DNA of 49,114 nucleotides from Phycisphaerales bacterium UBA2421 (GCA_002343075.1 DDRH01000008.1:4249-53362), one strand, 5' to 3'; shown: positions 8,572-17,800, numbered from the stretch's first letter. Numbers and translations: made by a program. The notes: generated by a model from the letters alone, not told the origin.

Positions 8572-9018
8572 CTACTTCTTGGCCGCCGGCCAAAGTGCCG
8601 ACGACATGGCCCAGGTTTCCGAGGCCAGAACGGTAATGTAAAAGCCCATCATCAGGAGCATGGTCGGCACCGCCGGATATCCACCGACGAGGACCGCCAG
8701 TGTGCAACCGCCGAGGCTGATGGCCATTCGCACGCCAATTCCGGCCAAAAATCCGGCGGCGGCCTTGTGAAGGTCGCGTCGCAGGCCCCAGAGGATCGGC
8801 AGCAGGCTAATCGCGGCTGCAATCGCTGAAACCACGCTCGCCGCGAGCATGCCGCGCCACCATTCGGGTTGGTTTACGAGCACCAAAATCCCAATCAGCA
8901 GCAATCCTGCGATCACAAAAGCAACCGCGATGATCATCGGCAGCTTCGCTGCGACCAGGGACAAATCAGGTTCCGCAATGGGTTGAGCGGGGGTTGATTT
9001 AGCGACTGTATCAATCAT
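8572..9018 (-). CDS. Small four-helix membrane protein in the AtpI position
   Basis: 148 residues with a polar N-terminus (1-30) and four predicted membrane helices (about 30-50, 60-78, 85-110, 115-140). The sequence is poorly conserved, but size, topology and location directly before atpB match the ATP synthase I / UncI family, which helps c-ring assembly and Mg2+ supply in other bacteria. Its start codon at 9018 overlaps the end of the upstream atpZ-like gene by 8 bases, so the two are translationally coupled. The function is inferred from position more than from sequence. Confidence 0.7.
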   Translation of the reverse strand: MIDTVAKSTPAQPIAEPDLSLVAAKLPMIIAVAFVIAGLLLIGILVLVNQPEWWRGMLAASVVSAIAAAISLLPILWGLRRDLHKAAAGFLAGIGVRMAISLGGCTLAVLVGGYPAVPTMLLMMGFYITVLASETWAMSSALWPAAKK

Positions 9019-9262
9019 GAAAAAACTTCCGCGCTCCGCGAATCAATTGCATCAGCCCGACAGCAAAACCAAGCCCGACACCCGAAATCAACAGCCACGG
9101 AGCCATTCCGAGCCATCGATCCAGCCCATAGCCGATGCCGGCACAAACGGCGATCGCGGCGATAAACTCGACGCCGAGGCCGGTGAACTTCATCCATTCC
9201 GAGGTGGTCTGAGCCTCCGACCCGCTCTTTTTACTCGGGCCGCTGGAAGGTTCATCCGCCAT
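9011..9262 (-). CDS. AtpZ-like small membrane protein, first gene of the atp operon
   Basis: 83 residues from ATG 9262 (an in-frame ATG five codons earlier at 9277 is possible). A charged Ser/Lys-rich N-terminus precedes two membrane helices: TGLGVEFIAAIAVCAGIGYGLDRW, then PWLLISGVGLGFAVGLMQLI. The pattern G-x-E-F/L-..-GYxLDRWLG-x-x-PW-..-G-x-x-G is the AtpZ/AtpI (putative F0F1-ATPase subunit, Ca2+/Mg2+) family. With AtpI these proteins form a small complex involved in divalent cation supply and ATP synthase assembly. It overlaps the next gene by 8 bases. The promoter is expected in the 9263-9555 divergent gap shared with the plus-strand glycosyltransferase gene. Confidence 0.8.
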   Translation of the reverse strand: MADEPSSGPSKKSGSEAQTTSEWMKFTGLGVEFIAAIAVCAGIGYGLDRWLGMAPWLLISGVGLGFAVGLMQLIRGARKFFHD

Positions 9263-9555
9263 GGTGTCTCGGAGCATCGCCTACGACTTCGTGAAATTAT
9301 GCACGAAGTCGCATGCGCGTCAATCAAAGCGTTCTACAGTTTTTACAGCGGGACGGAAGTTAGTGCCCGGCGCGAAGATGGTCAAGAAATCGGATGCACT
9401 TGAAACGGCTTCACTTCCGGCGACGTGCCTCGTGTCGCTGCAACCGCGCCGCCGAGATCGAATAGCCAGCGGGATACAGCGCAACGTCGCAATCTCGTTG
9501 TCCATGCTCGGCGTTAAGTTTCGGCCACGCCAAGACTTCCGGTAAGCTAGCCGGC

Positions 9556-11388
9556 ATGCGGCGAAGTGTGTTGCTCTTTCTCAGCAGTCTGGTGCTTGCC
9601 GCAGTTTCCTTCGGATTGGGCCTGAATTGGGGCCTGCCAAACCGCGACGCCGATCCTTTCCTGTTTGGAGACCGCCGGGCCTGGACGGGTGCGGAGATCA
9701 TGCAGTTCGCAGGGCCACGGGCTACAAGCACAGGTTTGGGTGCAGACGTCGATCGCAACCCGCTGGGCGTGTCCGCCGGGCCTGTGCTGCTCAATGAAAC
9801 GGACCAGCAGCGGGCAGAAATCGTCCGGCGATACCGACTTTACTCGGCGCAACCCGACGAAATGATCACCTTCATGTCGCTCGCCCAGATGAAGCCGCGA
9901 CAGGGACACCTCGACCCCAAGCTATACCAGTACGGCGGGCTGTGGGTTTACCCCGTCGGCGCGCTGCTCGCCGCCGCGGGCAAGCTGGGGTTGATTCAGT
10001 TGACAGCCGATCCGACATTCTACCTTGATCACCCCGAAGCATTCGCGCGATTCTACATTGTGGCCCGCGCGTACTCTGCGGCGTTTGGGATAATCGGGGC
10101 AGCGTGCGTCTGGTGGCTTGTTCGACGACTCGGCACCGGGCCGATTGCGGGCGCGCTTGCGATGATTGCATTCGCCATGCTGCCTGTCGTCAACAACATG
10201 GCCCACGAAGCCAAACCCCACCTGCCCGCCGCGGTCTTGATGCTGATGGCGATGATGGCCGCGATCAAGTATGTCGAAGCTGGGTTTCGCAGGTGGTGGA
10301 TCGTCGCAGCCGTGCTCTGCGGTGCCGCAACCGGGATGATCCTGTCGGCGGCGCCCGTCTGCATCATTCTCCCGCTGATGGTCCTCTTTCGCGCTATGCC
10401 GTGGCGCAGCCGATTCATCATCATTTCGGCGGCGGCGCTGGTGGCGGTGGATGTCTATGCCATCACGAACCCGTATGTGGTAAAGCATCTGGTCGGCTGG
10501 ACGCTTTCCGAAAACCCGCTGCGTTCTAATCTAGCCAACAGCAACGCGATGTACTCGCCAGCTCTATCCGCGCAATCGGTGTTCGATGCCCGTCGGCTGC
10601 TGAGCTACGCGGCAACCGGCCCAATTGTGATTGCGGGCATCGTCTGTGGTGTTGCTCTGCTACTGCCGCGCCGCACGACCGCCTCGGCAGAAGGCGCCGC
10701 GGAGAGAGCTGGCTCACCGCTCGCCACTCACCCCGACTTTCCCAATGTTCCCGCCACGAGGCCGGTCGCGGCGCTGCTACTCGCCCCTTCCGCGGTCATC
10801 CTGATGCAATTTGTGCTGCTCGCGGAGGGAAAGCCGGGCGAGTATGCCCGGTTTGCGCTCCTCCCTTCGCTCGCATTTTTGATTCTCGCGTTCGGTGGAA
10901 TCGCATCCTTCTTGCGACAAAGCGTGGGCAGCACAGTCGTACTCGCCGTAATCACCGGCGCGACCACGCTGCACGGAGTGACTTACGTTTGGCGATTCTT
11001 GAGTGATGCCAGTGACCGGCCTTCGCGCCTGATTGTGGCTGAGCGACTGGAGTCTATTCGTCGCAGTGGCGCAACATCGCTCGGCGTGCGCGCGGAGCCA
11101 GCGCCGTACTCCCTGCCGCCGGTGAATCTTTGGGAATGGAAGATCTGGTATGCGCCCAGTCGCCCAGAACTTGATGCGTTGTGCGATATGCGACTCGAAG
11201 CAGAGGAGGCCGACGGGGTAACAGCCGCACACAGTGCGCCCACGACGCAAGCAGTTGTCATCGAGAGACATCCGCGCAAGGCGAGGCGTTTCGATACGCC
11301 GATTAGTTGGGCCGCAAAACCCTGGGTACTGACGAAGCGGCGATCGTCGCCTGGGGCGGGTGAGCCGGCATCGCAGCCTGATGAATGA
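9556..11388 (+). CDS. Polytopic membrane glycosyltransferase, PMT/GT39-like
   Basis: 610 residues: a signal-anchor helix at 5-25, then a first extracytoplasmic loop with acidic and aromatic features (PDEMITFMSLAQMKPRQG, then DPKLYQYGGLWVYPVGALLA), followed by about ten hydrophobic segments. The D-E pair in the first loop and the P-x-x-YQYGGL segment are seen in GT-C fold enzymes of the GT39/ArnT type, which use a polyprenyl-phosphate sugar on the periplasmic side. Donor and acceptor cannot be told. The C-terminal 150 residues are soluble and not recognised. The gene overlaps the longest frame of the next by a few bases and starts a plus-strand group that ends at 15622. Confidence 0.7.
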   Translation: MRRSVLLFLSSLVLAAVSFGLGLNWGLPNRDADPFLFGDRRAWTGAEIMQFAGPRATSTGLGADVDRNPLGVSAGPVLLNETDQQRAEIVRRYRLYSAQPDEMITFMSLAQMKPRQGHLDPKLYQYGGLWVYPVGALLAAAGKLGLIQLTADPTFYLDHPEAFARFYIVARAYSAAFGIIGAACVWWLVRRLGTGPIAGALAMIAFAMLPVVNNMAHEAKPHLPAAVLMLMAMMAAIKYVEAGFRRWWIVAAVLCGAATGMILSAAPVCIILPLMVLFRAMPWRSRFIIISAAALVAVDVYAITNPYVVKHLVGWTLSENPLRSNLANSNAMYSPALSAQSVFDARRLLSYAATGPIVIAGIVCGVALLLPRRTTASAEGAAERAGSPLATHPDFPNVPATRPVAALLLAPSAVILMQFVLLAEGKPGEYARFALLPSLAFLILAFGGIASFLRQSVGSTVVLAVITGATTLHGVTYVWRFLSDASDRPSRLIVAERLESIRRSGATSLGVRAEPAPYSLPPVNLWEWKIWYAPSRPELDALCDMRLEAEEADGVTAAHSAPTTQAVVIERHPRKARRFDTPISWAAKPWVLTKRRSSPGAGEPASQPDE

Positions 11389-11492
11389 GCATCGGCAGCG
11401 GGTTGCAGTCAGAATCCGGCGATCATTTGGTTAAATCGACCGCGGACATTCTGCGTTCAGGGCGATACAATTTCTGGAAAGGATTAACGCGC

Positions 11493-11915
11493 ATGGATGG
11501 AGTCATCACGGCAATCGTCGGCTTTTTGCTTGTCGGTCTGATCTGGCCGCATCTGATCAAGAACCGCACGCAGTATTACGCCGCTTTTGGGTTTGTCGTT
11601 TTTGCGTTGCTCGTGCAGACCTTTGCACTGATGTTTTCCGGTACGACGCACGGGCCAAAGCTGGCCGTGTTCGGCGGGGTGGTGACGGGGTTTTGCGTGA
11701 TAGCGGCGCTGCTGATGTGCCTCGCGTGTGCCGGCGGAAAGACCGTGCGCGAGCTAAGCGGGGAGGTGAAGGGGGCGTATGAGGTGATCCGTCGCGGCGA
11801 GACTGAAAAAGAGGTGATTATTCCGCTGCGGGGACAGACTCCGCGAGAACGGGACGCCGCCGTCGTAGAACGCATCGAGATTGACGACGCCGGGAACGAC
11901 CGTCCCGCGGGGTGA
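11493..11915 (+). CDS. Small membrane protein of unknown function
   Basis: The ATG at 11493 with AAAGGA upstream gives 140 residues; a longer frame from 11385 exists but its first 36 codons are unlike a protein start. Three hydrophobic helices (about 4-22, 30-50, 56-78) are followed by a soluble tail of about 60 residues ending in acidic and basic residues (TEKEVIIPLRGQTPRERDAA). No family is recognised. It lies between the membrane glycosyltransferase and the GspE-like gene on the same strand, so it may belong with either. Confidence 0.6.
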   Translation: MDGVITAIVGFLLVGLIWPHLIKNRTQYYAAFGFVVFALLVQTFALMFSGTTHGPKLAVFGGVVTGFCVIAALLMCLACAGGKTVRELSGEVKGAYEVIRRGETEKEVIIPLRGQTPRERDAAVVERIEIDDAGNDRPAG

Positions 11916-12056
11916 AAGTGGCCAGCGGCGAAGGGGTCGCACACGCGGCGATTGCCGTGACACTACAAATCGCGACAGTTGGCACCCCGTGAGCAATGCA
12001 ATTACAATACCGCTGCAAGTTTTGCATCCTTGAGCAGGCACCATTTAGGAGCGTGA

Positions 12057-13754
12057 ATGGAGTTGGGAACCTTACTAGCCGCTGTCGAAGTCGGCTCGTA
12101 TGTCAGCATCTGGAAGTCGCTGGCGGCGATCGTGGTTATCTTGATCTGGACTCGGCTGCTTACCTGGGCCGACAAAGACGGCGAGCGCGCCCACCTGCCG
12201 CGCGTCCCACTGAACACTGGCCTGGCCTTCGCGCTTTTGCTGGCGATTGTACTTTTTTTCATGCTGCCGACGTTTTCGGTCGCATTTGCCGTGCTCGTGG
12301 TCACGGGGCTGATTGCGTTTGGCGTCTATCTCGCTCTTCGTAACTCAAAGGTGGGGCTGGCTGATCTCGGAACGGAACTGAAAGAGTTTGCATCGGCCCC
12401 ATTTGCCAAGCTCTCCAAGGGGAAGGAAAAGGTCGATGCAGGCCCGGGCGAAGTGATCATGTTTAATCACAAAGGCTCGCCTGTCATGACGCCCGATGCC
12501 GAATCGCCCGATCTGCCTGGGTTCACTGCGATGCAGCGGTTGCTCGCCGGGCCTTTGAAAACCGGGGCCGACCAGGTCGAACTCATTGCCGCCGAAAATG
12601 CGACCCAGGTTCGCTACCTGGTTGACGGCATGCCCTACAACGGCACCCCCCTCGACCGCTCCGCCGGCGCGGCGGCGGTTACATTTGGCAAACAGTTGGC
12701 CAACCTCGACACCGCCGATAAGCGCCGCCCGCAAACAGGAGTCATGAAGGCGCAGGTAGACGGCGAGAAACGAGAACTGCAACTGACCACCGCGGGAAGC
12801 AAGGCGGGTGAGTCGATGCGCATCGTGGTCGATGCCAAGCGGCGGCATGATTACCGTGTCGAGTCGATCGGTTTCACTGAAGATCAGCTTCAGGTCATCG
12901 ACGCGCTCGTCCGCGATCCCGGCGGGATTGTGCTGCTTTCGTCGCCGAAGGGTCAGGGTTTGACGTCGCTGCTCTACGCGATGGTGCGCAAACATGACGC
13001 GTTTCTGAACAACCTTGCGACCATTGAGAAAGAGACGCTGCTCGACCTTGAGGGCATCACGCAGAACATAATCGCCTCGCCGGCAGGCCCCGCAGAAGAA
13101 TTGAAGTCGGTTGACTGGGTTGTGAGCCAGGAACCCGATGTGATCATGGTCCCGCAGGTCGAGAATCCCCGGTCCGCGGTTGCACTGATTCAACACGCCG
13201 CCAACGGGCGTCGAGCCTACGTTGGCGTTCGTGCCACGAGCACGTTTGATGCGATTAACCAGTGGCGGAAAGTGGTCGGCGATGATAAGGCGGCGTTGAA
13301 GCAGCTTCGATACGTCATTAATGAACGCATCGTGCGCAAGCTTTGCACTGCGTGCAAAGCCAGCTACACGCCCGATCCGGAGACGCTTCGGAAGATGAAT
13401 ATGTCACCGGAAAAGGTGGGCAAGCTTTATCAGGCCCGCACACAGCCGCTGCGCGACCAGCGAGGCAACCCGATTGTCTGCACATTTTGTAATGATTTGC
13501 GATTTAAGGGCCGAACCGGCGTTTTTGAAATGTTTGCAGTCGATGATGAGGTACGCCAGGTCATCCAGAACGGCGGGACCGGTTCGCAATTGAAAAACCT
13601 TTTTCGAAAGCAGAAGGCTCGATATTTGCAGGAGCAGGCGCTGCTGCTCGTGGAGCAGGGTGAAACCAGTGTGCAGGAAGTGTTGCGCGTCTTGCGCATC
13701 GGCGATGAAAAGCCGAAGGCGGCGGCGGCCCAGACCTCCCAGACATCTTCGTGA
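12057..13754 (+). CDS. GspE/PilB-family protein with eroded ATPase motifs and N-terminal membrane segments
   Basis: 565 residues. Residues 17-36 and 52-95 are hydrophobic (two to three membrane helices), unusual for GspE/PilB. From about 155 the protein follows the secretion-ATPase plan: an N2-like domain, then YRVESIGFTEDQLQVIDAL before the nucleotide-binding site. Walker A is SSPKGQGLTSLLY (295-307), with Leu302 where GPTGSGKTT has Lys. The Asp box reads ATIEKETLLDLEG in place of TIEDPVE, Walker B reads DVIMVPQVEN (361-370) without the catalytic Glu, and the His box is gone (VRATSTFDA). Both zinc CxxC pairs remain (C430/C433, C475/C478), as does GRTGVFEMF. It is probably a non-hydrolysing relative, perhaps a membrane scaffold for a type II secretion/type IV pilus-like machine. 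The frame is intact. Confidence 0.82.
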   Translation: MELGTLLAAVEVGSYVSIWKSLAAIVVILIWTRLLTWADKDGERAHLPRVPLNTGLAFALLLAIVLFFMLPTFSVAFAVLVVTGLIAFGVYLALRNSKVGLADLGTELKEFASAPFAKLSKGKEKVDAGPGEVIMFNHKGSPVMTPDAESPDLPGFTAMQRLLAGPLKTGADQVELIAAENATQVRYLVDGMPYNGTPLDRSAGAAAVTFGKQLANLDTADKRRPQTGVMKAQVDGEKRELQLTTAGSKAGESMRIVVDAKRRHDYRVESIGFTEDQLQVIDALVRDPGGIVLLSSPKGQGLTSLLYAMVRKHDAFLNNLATIEKETLLDLEGITQNIIASPAGPAEELKSVDWVVSQEPDVIMVPQVENPRSAVALIQHAANGRRAYVGVRATSTFDAINQWRKVVGDDKAALKQLRYVINERIVRKLCTACKASYTPDPETLRKMNMSPEKVGKLYQARTQPLRDQRGNPIVCTFCNDLRFKGRTGVFEMFAVDDEVRQVIQNGGTGSQLKNLFRKQKARYLQEQALLLVEQGETSVQEVLRVLRIGDEKPKAAAAQTSQTSS

Positions 13755-13843
13755 GATGGCGACCGAGCCGTTCACTGATTGTGCCGTTGAATCCTGTGCT
13801 GCCTCGATAGAACGCCTGAACAACCTAGATTTTGGATCTCTAA

Positions 13844-15622
13844 ATGATTCTCTCGCTCATCATCCTCATCTCCATCGGTATCATTGCCTATTTCCACTAT
13901 GTTCAGGGTTTTCTAAGCTCACTCATCTCGGCGGTGTGCGCGGCGTTTGCAGCCACGCTTGCATTTGGGTACCACGAGACTGTCGTCGAGACCTTTCTCG
14001 GGGGGCGAATGGCCGACTACGCCCACTCCATGGCGATTGTCGTGCTTTTTGCCGCGATCTACACCATTTTGCGCGTCGTTTTCGATTCGTTCATCCCCGG
14101 CAATATCGCGGTGCCGCTCTATGTTGATCGCGTCGGCGCAGCGGTACTGGGAATCGTTACTGGCCTGTTTACCATGGGAGTCTTTGCGATTGCCGCTCAG
14201 CAACTGCCGGTTGGGCCGAGCGTGGCGGGCTTCGCGCGCTTTCCGCTGGACTCCTCGCGGCCAGTGGTCGTTTCCTGGCCCGGCCAACGCGCGATGGACA
14301 AACGCGTGCATGCCGAGTTGGTCGATGAAACTTTCGACGACTCAAAGCAGCAATCGCTGCTCATTCCGGTTGATGCCATGCTGGTTTCATTCACTGAAGC
14401 ACTGAGTGCGGGCGGCTCGATCTCGGGCGCGCGGCCGCTGCATTCGGTTCACCCTGACCTCCTCACGCAACTGTTCGGCCAGCGCCTCGGAATGCAGGTG
14501 GGCAGCCGCCGTGTGGCTTTCAACACCGGCGGGGCCAACCACGTCTCTCTGGGCGGGCTGTATCGCCTGAAGCAGGCCGCCCAAATGCAGGGCGAAAGCG
14601 AACAGATTAAAGATCGCAAGCTCAAGCCAACCATCGAAACAGCAGGTGACAATGATTTGCTGCTGGTCGTACGAACGCGAATCGATGCCAACGCCGCGGG
14701 TGATAACGATAAGCGTTTTCGGTTCAGCCTGGGGGCTGTACGTCTTATGGCCGGCGGGGCCAACTGGTATCCGCTGGGAACGCTTGAAGACGCGGGCATT
14801 CTCTTTTCCAACCGTCTCGACGATTTTTTGATTATGCCACCGGAAAAGGAAATGGTTGATTTTGTGTTTCGCGTCGAGGCCGATGCCGTGCTTCGCGATC
14901 CCGGCGCGTTGCGAGGTGGTCAGGCGCAGCTTAAACCGGGGTCGTTTATCGAAGTTAAACGCATGGGCCGGTTTGACGTGAGCGAAGCGGTCATCGGTGG
15001 CGCGCCGCCGAGGAGCGCGCAGGTTGGGCTGCAGTGGAAGAAGGGCGTACTGGAAAAGAAGCCCGGCACAATCAAGGTGGATGCCGACGATGCCCCGCTG
15101 GAAGTGTCCGCTGTCACGGTTACCGACAGGCTGTTTAGCAAGATCAATGTCGGCAGGGGCGACACGAACACTGAAACCGATATCACCGGCGGCAAGGTGG
15201 TGGTACGCGAGGGCCGACTTGCGAGCTTCACGGTCGATGGCACGGTGAGCATGCAGCGGCTGGCCGCGGGCGAGTATGCCAAAGACCTGTTGGTGGAGCC
15301 TGCCGGGCAAAAACTCGTGCAGCTCAGTTGTATCGTGAAGGGTTCGCCGTGGCGGTGGGCCGATGTGGGCAAGTTTGAGCTGGAAGATTCTGCCGGCGGC
15401 TCGCATAAGCCTCGGGGAGCGTGGTCAAAGGTTGTTGTGGGCACAAGTAATCACCTGGTGGGTGCTTTCGACGCCGACCGGGGCATTACCGATGTTCCTG
15501 AGATCGATGGCAAACCGCTGGATGTCTATCTGGCATTTGCACTACCCCCGGGTGTTTCACTCACGGGGTTGAAGTTTGATGGCAAGCTGATCGCCAGCCT
15601 CAATACGAAGATTGACCCATGA
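13844..15622 (+). CDS. CvpA-like membrane protein with a large C-terminal domain
   Basis: 592 residues. Residues 1-130 form four hydrophobic helices with the CvpA-family look (MILSLIILISIGIIAYFHY, VQGFLSSLISAVCAAFAATL, then an Ala/Gly-rich pair including VDRVGAAVLGIVTGLF). CvpA is normally about 160 residues and is linked to colicin V production and envelope homeostasis. Here roughly 440 extra residues follow, rich in beta-type segments (repeated VxVxxG and short charged turns), with no motif I recognise; the topology suggests they are extracytoplasmic. The gene starts 89 bases after the GspE-like gene and its stop overlaps the convergent glycosyltransferase gene by 23 bases. Confidence 0.65.
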   Translation: MILSLIILISIGIIAYFHYVQGFLSSLISAVCAAFAATLAFGYHETVVETFLGGRMADYAHSMAIVVLFAAIYTILRVVFDSFIPGNIAVPLYVDRVGAAVLGIVTGLFTMGVFAIAAQQLPVGPSVAGFARFPLDSSRPVVVSWPGQRAMDKRVHAELVDETFDDSKQQSLLIPVDAMLVSFTEALSAGGSISGARPLHSVHPDLLTQLFGQRLGMQVGSRRVAFNTGGANHVSLGGLYRLKQAAQMQGESEQIKDRKLKPTIETAGDNDLLLVVRTRIDANAAGDNDKRFRFSLGAVRLMAGGANWYPLGTLEDAGILFSNRLDDFLIMPPEKEMVDFVFRVEADAVLRDPGALRGGQAQLKPGSFIEVKRMGRFDVSEAVIGGAPPRSAQVGLQWKKGVLEKKPGTIKVDADDAPLEVSAVTVTDRLFSKINVGRGDTNTETDITGGKVVVREGRLASFTVDGTVSMQRLAAGEYAKDLLVEPAGQKLVQLSCIVKGSPWRWADVGKFELEDSAGGSHKPRGAWSKVVVGTSNHLVGAFDADRGITDVPEIDGKPLDVYLAFALPPGVSLTGLKFDGKLIASLNTKIDP

Positions 15623-17159
15623 CGGGCAGACCTGCCAGCGCCCCGCAACCCCCCGCGGGGCGGGAAGTAGAGATCGCAATCGCGATTTCGAGCACCAGCG
15701 CCAGGTAAACCGGAACATATTCCATCGCCAGCCACGCCGGCGGCAGGGTCCAGACCGGCTCGCGGAGCAGTTGGTATGAAAGCCCCGCGGTTGCGCACCA
15801 CACGAGCAGCGTCCAGCCGCCCGTACGTTGCAGAAACGGGACGATCGCCAATCCCCACAGCAAGTACCACGGATAGACCACAGGCGCGAGCAACAGCGGG
15901 ATGAGCGTTACCCAATATGCCGCGTCGGCCAGGGGCATTCTCGCCCGGATGACAGCGTACAGCGTTGCAAAAAATCCTAACGCGCCGATCAGACGGGCGG
16001 TGAGCTTCGCCGTTTCAAGCATTTGTCCGTCGCCGTTCCGAAAGGGGACAGTCAGCAGATAGTAAATTGAACCATTCGCCTCCCAACTCGCGGCGTAGAG
16101 TTGCACAGTCTCGCTCCACCGAACGAAGTTGGGCAGCGAGAGCAGTGGGGCGTAGATGAGAAGCAGGGCGATTGCAAAAAAGGGTAGAGGCGACCACGCC
16201 TTCGCCGCGCGCCAAGCGGCAATGGCGATGAGTGGTGCAAGCACAATGGTATGCGGCTTGATTCCTGTCGCCAGTGCCAGGGCGAACATCGCCAATCTCC
16301 ACTGTCCGCGCAGAGTGCAAAACGCCGCAGCGGCGAGGCACATGGCGCCAAAGATGTCGATGTGACTGTGACCGGAGACCTCGATCAGGGTCAATGGATT
16401 CCACGCGAAGAGGACCGCATACCACGGGCTTTTGCCGAGGGTGGAAAGCCCCGCCAGGAGCAAGCCAGCGGTGATGATGCTGGCGACAGACGCGAGCAAC
16501 CGCATGGCCGGTGAAAAAGTGACGGCGTGGCGCCGAGGAATGCCGTCGCTCCAGCTAACAAGCGTGTCGATCGGGTACCACGTGCTGACCGCCGGGCGAA
16601 GGGTGGGGCCTGCGATGTGCGCCGCCCGAAATACCCACTGCGCGGCAGGGGGGTAAATCGTTGCGGTCCCCAGGTGCTGAGTAAGTCGATCGATTGCCGC
16701 CTCGCTCGGCGTCGACAAGCCCGCAAGAACATCGGTGTCGTAAGGCTGGTAAGGCGAAAGCCCCGCTGCGGCGAGGCGGGCGTCGAAGCGGTATCGAAAG
16801 GCGTCTTGAGAAAGCTCGGGCGAGATCATGAACATCGCCGCCGCGTGAAGAAGCGCGGTGCCTGCGAGAATGATGACGACACTCGCCGTGCGGCTAAGCT
16901 TGATTGCGTCGCGGGGCGTGGTTGCGAGCAGGCCCGCGAGCGCCACGACCGCCACACCGAGTAAGGTCCAGCCGGCGAATAGAGTCAGCCCGCTGCGCGA
17001 GTAGCCGCTGCGAAAGAGCATGGCAATCCACGCAGTTCCGCCGCCGAGGAGGATTGCGATGAGGATCGTCCAGACAACAAAACGAACGATCGCGGGGCGG
17101 GAGGGTGCAACCCGTGGCTGGTAATCAAGCGTCGGAAGCGGTTCGGGCGCGGGGTTCAC
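15600..17159 (-). CDS. Polytopic membrane mannosyltransferase-like protein (GT-C, GT87/MptA-like)
   Basis: 519 residues with about eleven hydrophobic helices. The first periplasmic loop has the acidic motif ELSQDAFRYRFDARLAAAGL, then SPYQPYDTD and TIYPPAAQW. D-x-x-R-Y-x-x-D followed by NPY/SPYQP and YPP is the signature of GT-C polyprenyl-phosphate-mannose transferases such as MptA and GT87. It probably adds a sugar to a lipid or polymer outside the inner membrane. It is the last gene of the minus-strand group from hsp20, and its 3' end overlaps the convergent CvpA-like gene by 23 bases. The ATG at 17159 has no strong Shine-Dalgarno. Confidence 0.75.
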   Translation of the reverse strand: MNPAPEPLPTLDYQPRVAPSRPAIVRFVVWTILIAILLGGGTAWIAMLFRSGYSRSGLTLFAGWTLLGVAVVALAGLLATTPRDAIKLSRTASVVIILAGTALLHAAAMFMISPELSQDAFRYRFDARLAAAGLSPYQPYDTDVLAGLSTPSEAAIDRLTQHLGTATIYPPAAQWVFRAAHIAGPTLRPAVSTWYPIDTLVSWSDGIPRRHAVTFSPAMRLLASVASIITAGLLLAGLSTLGKSPWYAVLFAWNPLTLIEVSGHSHIDIFGAMCLAAAAFCTLRGQWRLAMFALALATGIKPHTIVLAPLIAIAAWRAAKAWSPLPFFAIALLLIYAPLLSLPNFVRWSETVQLYAASWEANGSIYYLLTVPFRNGDGQMLETAKLTARLIGALGFFATLYAVIRARMPLADAAYWVTLIPLLLAPVVYPWYLLWGLAIVPFLQRTGGWTLLVWCATAGLSYQLLREPVWTLPPAWLAMEYVPVYLALVLEIAIAISTSRPAGGCGALAGLPVMGQSSY

Positions 17160-17218
17160 TTCGATTTGATGTTACCGCCCGCAGGATCGTTGCATAACGG
17201 TGCCGGTGAGTTGAAAAG

Positions 17219-17800
17219 TTAGTTCCCACCGGGCTTGCCGACGCCCTGCCCCGCGCCCGTAATGTTATCCAATTGCCGCTGCAGGCTCCCGCGATCGTCT
17301 TTCGGGGGGGCAGGTTGCGCAGGCTGTTGAGGCTGAGGTTGATTCGCGCCCGCGACTGGGATCGCGCCGGGAAGTGTGATTTCCACCTCATCGCGAAGCA
17401 CCACGATCGATTGCCGCCGCTGGTAGGCGTCCATCAAGTAATCGATGCCATCATCGCCGCCGGTGATGTTGTCCTTTACCGTGAGTTGGCCGACCGAGGT
17501 GATGAGGTCGCCGCGCTTAAGGCCGAAGAACGTGAAAGCGGGGCCGGTGGCTTCGACCTTCTCCACCAGCAGTGCCACGGTCTTCCCGCCCGATTGCTGG
17601 CCGTCGAGGGTGATCGACTCTTTGAACGACATCGAGCCGTCGCGGGCGGTGCCGCCGAGTTGCCGCACGTCGGCGGCGGCGGTGTCGCCAGCCTTCTTGA
17701 CGTTCTGCACATGGTCGAGCGATCCGCCGCTCATTCCCATGATCCATACGATCACGCCGACTGTTACCAGAATCCCAACGAGGCCGAATGCTGCTTTCAT
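17219..17800 (-). CDS. Membrane-anchored protein with a PDZ-like domain
   Basis: 193 residues: a single N-terminal helix (about 4-23, AFGLVGILVTVGVIVWIMGM) followed by a soluble part that should face the periplasm. Residues about 75-135 (ALLVEKVEATGPAFTFFGLKRGDLITSVG and onward) carry the hydrophobic-then-GLKRGDxI pattern of a PDZ ligand-binding domain, and the C-terminal 50 residues are Pro/Gln/Gly-rich and disordered. There is no protease domain. The layout of one helix plus PDZ recalls GspC of type II secretion but is too weak to claim. The gap to mgtC is 67 bases and to the glycosyltransferase is about 59. Confidence 0.6.
   Translation of the reverse strand: MKAAFGLVGILVTVGVIVWIMGMSGGSLDHVQNVKKAGDTAAADVRQLGGTARDGSMSFKESITLDGQQSGGKTVALLVEKVEATGPAFTFFGLKRGDLITSVGQLTVKDNITGGDDGIDYLMDAYQRRQSIVVLRDEVEITLPGAIPVAGANQPQPQQPAQPAPPKDDRGSLQRQLDNITGAGQGVGKPGGN

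Noticed and set aside
17219..17800. GspC assignment for the PDZ-like protein
   Set aside because: One helix plus PDZ is too general, and no neighbouring type II secretion genes other than the distant pseudo-GspE exist.
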